A stretch of DNA of 64,000 nucleotides from contig OU612071.1 in the NCBI GenBank assembly GCA_914767715.1, forward strand, positions 10,461,493-10,525,492, written 5' to 3'. The notes under the pieces were generated by a model. That model did no database searches. It saw only the letters and a program-made list of their open reading frames with translations, and was not told the origin of the DNA. Origin of the DNA: Membranipora membranacea (lineage: Eukaryota > Bryozoa > Gymnolaemata > Cheilostomatida > Membraniporidae). Of this stretch, positions 60,250 to 64,000 are shown piece after piece. The position numbers and the translations under genes were made by a program. The stretch's first letter is position 1. Every line of letters starts with the position of its first letter.

Positions 60250-63200
60250 AGATTCGGTCTGTTAATACAACTTAGTAATGGAGCATTTTCTTCAATTTTC
60301 CTTGTCACCGTCACCTGGAAGTAGATAATTGAAAAGCGTTAGAATTATTCTGGAAGACAAATTCAATACGTCTACATAGCCAGTATCAGAAAGCTGTCTC
60401 TGTATGTATTTGGAAGTTGACAAAGTATGCATCAAATCTAAAAATTATACTTAAACTTTATGATTCAAATTGGCAGAAAACGGGGAGGAGGTCAAAACAG
60501 TTGTTGAGACAACCGAAATTTAGGAGAGAGCTACAGTAATTATTGTGTCCACTTGCTGCTCAAGTCAGAGCATGGCTGGATGACCAGTACGACAGAGCTA
60601 CTGCCTGCAAACGCAAGTACCAATGACTGAGATTGACAATATGATGCCACAGTCACGGTCACAGTTTTTTCAAATTCAACACTACTGAGCCACATGTTCA
60701 CAGAGTCACAGTTTAGTCACAATGGACCCTCTGATTGATCAAACCGTTTGATCAAAACATTATTTTAGTTTCCATCATACACAATGGCGCAATGGCACAA
60801 TATCATTGTGACAGTTTACACAATAACTTTTCGGTATTTGATAAGCCACCCCTTTTGGTCAATTCAGTTCACACAATAGGAATGCAGCTGATGAAATTTT
60901 GTTATCATTATATTATTTCCACCAATAAATCGTGAGAACACTGTGAGTTCATGTGTTGGCGATATAGAATCAAGGTCTTCCCTACAGGCTAATAGCGTCC
61001 AATGCTGTCCACTTGTTGAACTCATGACATGACATAATTGTGCAGAGTGATAGTTTACTACATATCATGCAAAATAATAATAATTAATAATAATGTTAAG
61101 GTAATGTCAAAGACCGATTCAAATATCAACATATCATATACCGTTGGAAAGCTGTCAAGCTACTGAAAATGAATGCCTAAACAAAAACTTGATTCGATGA
61201 CATTGTGTCATTTTAGGGAGGAAATGAGGCAGAAAACGCTGTTTTTGTCAATGCAGATGGAGGAGTCAAATTAATTGCAAGAAATTTCAAAACAGGTGGA
61301 ATGTATACTTAGAGATTGCGTCCATCGTAAAATTTGATTTTCTTTGATATATGACTAGTCTAAATTGACTTTTTACTTCACGCCATACAATGCATTTTTT
61401 TGTGAAGCCGTGAAAATATGTGAGATTTCAATCATTAATTCACAACAGACCATAGGGTCGAAACAAAATTAATTAAGATTTTCTGTTAGAGTACTCTTCA
61501 AATGTCATACACATCGACTTTCAAAAAATTAGCTTACATATTGCAATGACAGTAGACTCTCGAATACGGCTAAACTTTTCGTCACCTTTGCATAACGTCG
61601 AACATGCTGTCCAAATAACCATTATTGTGGCCAAACAACATTTTTTTGAAAGTTCTCACATACGAAGCCGCTTTCATTAGCCATGCTGCGTACAGGAAAT
61701 GCCAAAAGAATTTTTCATTACATCTCCATTTTTCTTGAATTTAATGCACCAGCGCGATCTGACATCAAATGACACTGCCTTCATATCAAAGAGAAGTATT
61801 TACATGAAACCCCTAATAAAATGGTCAAACTAAATAATAAAATCTACAATCACTACCCTACAAACTTCTGTCATGCAGTGAGAAAATATAATTTGGCACT
61901 AGATTTGTATTTCAACCCATCTATTATTTATTACATGACATATACTACACATTTTGCTTGCTAAATAAAAGGAAAATAATGCTACAATTTCAATAAACTA
62001 CTGCTTGCAGAAACTCAATTTTTTATTGTATGAAATCATTACAATAGTCCCTCAAAAGTGGATTTGTTAAGTTTAGTTTATTAAGGAATCCAATATTACC
62101 ATGTGATAACAAAAATGGATCAAAGGGTTCTCCAGTGTTCTTAAGATCTTGCAACTAACCTATTGAATTTTTACTCTATAACATGAATCATCAAGGTCTG
62201 TATTTATGTATCAGATGTTTGAGATTCAAATCTGCCAAGGGAAGATTCTGTATTCTGTCAATTATATGGGAGACACACTGTCTTGATAAGTAGATATTTC
62301 CAGTCACTTTCGCAGTAGCACGGTCTATCACAGGATCACAGTGTCTATCATGAAGTCATATTATGCATTTGTCAACACAGTTTAAACTTCAGACAGCGAA
62401 AAAATATTCCGCATGGCATCAACAAACTATACTCTAGCTTTGTCTTTTAACATCGATGAACAACTTAAATGATTGCAAAAATCATTCTGAGTTGATTGAT
62501 ATGAATATGGAAGCTTTAACTAGAAGAGTTAAAATGAAAATTTCGAAGCCCCTTGTATTAAACAACCACTAAGCAATCCGTCATCTCTGTCATCATTATT
62601 TTAGTTGGCGGCGTACGCAAACAATGGCACAATTGCAAAATAACTCTGATAGGAGTCATTGTGCCAGCCTGCACCAATATATCTTATCACTAATTGATAA
62701 AGCTCAAGCTCTATGGCCAATAAAGTCCACACAATGGGAACGCAGCAGATAAAAAAATTGTTATTATATCTCCAACAAAATCTAGTCATGAATTGTGAGA
62801 ACCCTGTGATTCCATGTGTTGGCATCGCAAATCTAGTTATTAGCAATCCTAATCTAAAAGTATCACATATTATTTCCGTTCTCTCACCAATATGTTATGT
62901 TGCTGGGTGTATAATAATGCAGGGTGGAGGTTGCCAATGAAGAAGTCCTTAATTTGCTTTGAATTTCACATCCATTTTTAAAAAATTCTACAAATGAATG
63001 AAGAGATTGGCTTGAGAAAACTCACACAGAAAACAGCTATCATCGATTATCTGTATTACTTATAAGTATAATTCCTTTCAACTGTATAGCTTTATAGATT
63101 TTAATGGCACTTCAATGAACACTTCGCCAATATTTTCAATAATTTCCGAACTGCTAGTATGGGGATGCAACTCCAGTATCTTATGGAGAATTCTTAGTGT

Positions 63201-63821
63201 AGACTTGCGATACAGAAAGCGGTGTGCAATTTGCATAAACTGTTATTACAGTATGACATGAAAAAAATGAAAGAAGCTGCGACATCTCTTCTCAGTGTGA
63301 CCTTGCTTTGGTCTAAAATTGCTGACTGTGCGAGGAGATGTTTTGAGTCGAGACTATGCATTTCATGCTATTTGGCAAATCCTTGTCACAGTCCTGGCTT
63401 CATTGATGGTATGGAGTTGTATTTAAAGTAGATCACAACACTGGAATCACTAAATATGAATCAACTTGCAATTTGCCTTCACAGGTAGGCAACATACTCA
63501 CCATTGAATATTCAAGATATTAGCCTTGGTTGTGCACCCCAGGGCAGTCAGCAGCCCTCAAACCCCAAAGGCTGTAATAAACTGCACTAAGTTGAAAAGC
63601 TATGATTTGTTTACAATCTCACAAAATAAGGTGGAATTGTTTTTTTATTTTATGCATGAACATTGTTTTGGCAATTATTTTTGTTACTTATTCAACTCTT
63701 AATGTATTAAAATAACAACAAATGCAAGAAATCTGGTGTTTCTATCCAAAAAAAAAAAAAAATTCATGAATATAGTTTTTTTAAGAGTACTCAATCACTT
63801 CCGGCTGCTATTTTTGCTACT
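60250..63821. other. Intergenic, with one diverged direct repeat
   Basis: No gene was recognised. Segments at about 60765-60970 and 62605-62835 are diverged direct copies of each other (acaatggc[ga]caat, ttgataa, cacacaatrggaaygcagc, gtgagaac and catgtgttggc in order). A poly-A run lies at about 63749-63762, just before the last gene. Confidence 0.5.
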
Positions 63822-64000
63822 ATGGCAGAGCCATCAGCATATGCCTTTATGCCTAGAAGGAAAAGGGATATTGGTGATGTTGAGTACCCTGATCTCAGTG
63901 ATACAGCTAGTGAGGAAGAGGAAGTTGGTGTTACAGCTAGTTCTCCTTCTCTTCCTGTGGAATGTACAAGGGACATCAAACTTGTAGAACCTGCCTCACA
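63822..64000 (+). CDS. N-terminus of an unrecognised acidic protein, cut by window edge
   Basis: An ATG at 63822 opens a frame running off the end (59 codons plus). It reads MAEPSAYAFMPRRKRDIGD, followed by an acidic stretch DLSDTASEEEEV and then Ser/Thr/Val residues. The start fits a translation start reasonably (tactATGg). An acidic N-terminus after a basic patch occurs in domesticated or active DNA-transposase proteins and in many nuclear proteins, but nothing diagnostic is present. It could begin a transposable-element gene or a host gene. Confidence 0.5.
   Translation, partial: MAEPSAYAFMPRRKRDIGDVEYPDLSDTASEEEEVGVTASSPSLPVECTRDIKLVEPAS

Overview
This is eukaryotic, AT-rich invertebrate DNA. 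Short exons with GT-AG introns, a metazoan-type protein kinase N C-terminus, a RING/B-box protein, a copper tyrosinase and many families of decayed mobile elements suggest an early-branching or marine animal (sponge, cnidarian or similar). The taxon is an inference. Host genes hold only a small part of the window.

Host genes. The left edge (197-882, +) carries the last two exons of a protein kinase N gene. A RING/B-box/coiled-coil gene with an RG/SR-rich tail runs from 8088 to at least 15984 (+) in about 11 exons; its introns hold several MITEs. A type-3 copper protein (tyrosinase/polyphenol oxidase) lies at 58489-60186 (-). An unrecognised acidic protein starts at 63822 and runs off the right edge.

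Mobile DNA, 16-58 kb. (i) A LINE on the minus strand (about 16200-22200) is split by a 2.07-kb LTR-like element, which itself holds two MITEs, and by a 1.0-kb TTAA element. Both interruptions have exact target duplications. (ii) Two hairpin elements lie at 22554-22663 and 22796-23469. (iii) A LINE of the restriction-like-endonuclease type (24731-27873, -) is cut near its 5' end. Its upstream part reappears at 51565 and beyond. (iv) The interruption is a 23,691-bp element (27874-51564) with 494-bp terminal inverted repeats and an exact 8-bp target duplication (CTCTCATT). On the plus strand it encodes a spliced P-element-family transposase (28446-35521). On the minus strand, convergent with it and ending 84 bp away, it carries a spliced PIF1-type helicase with a C-terminal PHD finger (35606-49648). 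Three LINE remnants fill a 7.2-kb intron of the helicase gene. (v) A second copy of the LTR-like element lies inverted at 55005-57574.

The outstanding object is the giant P-type transposon with a helicase-PHD gene. Its transposase has visible frameshifts and stops, so this copy is probably defective, but its ends, its target duplication and the helicase splice structure are well preserved. The rest of the window is intergenic or intronic sequence rich in inverted repeats, tandem repeats and dispersed repeat copies.
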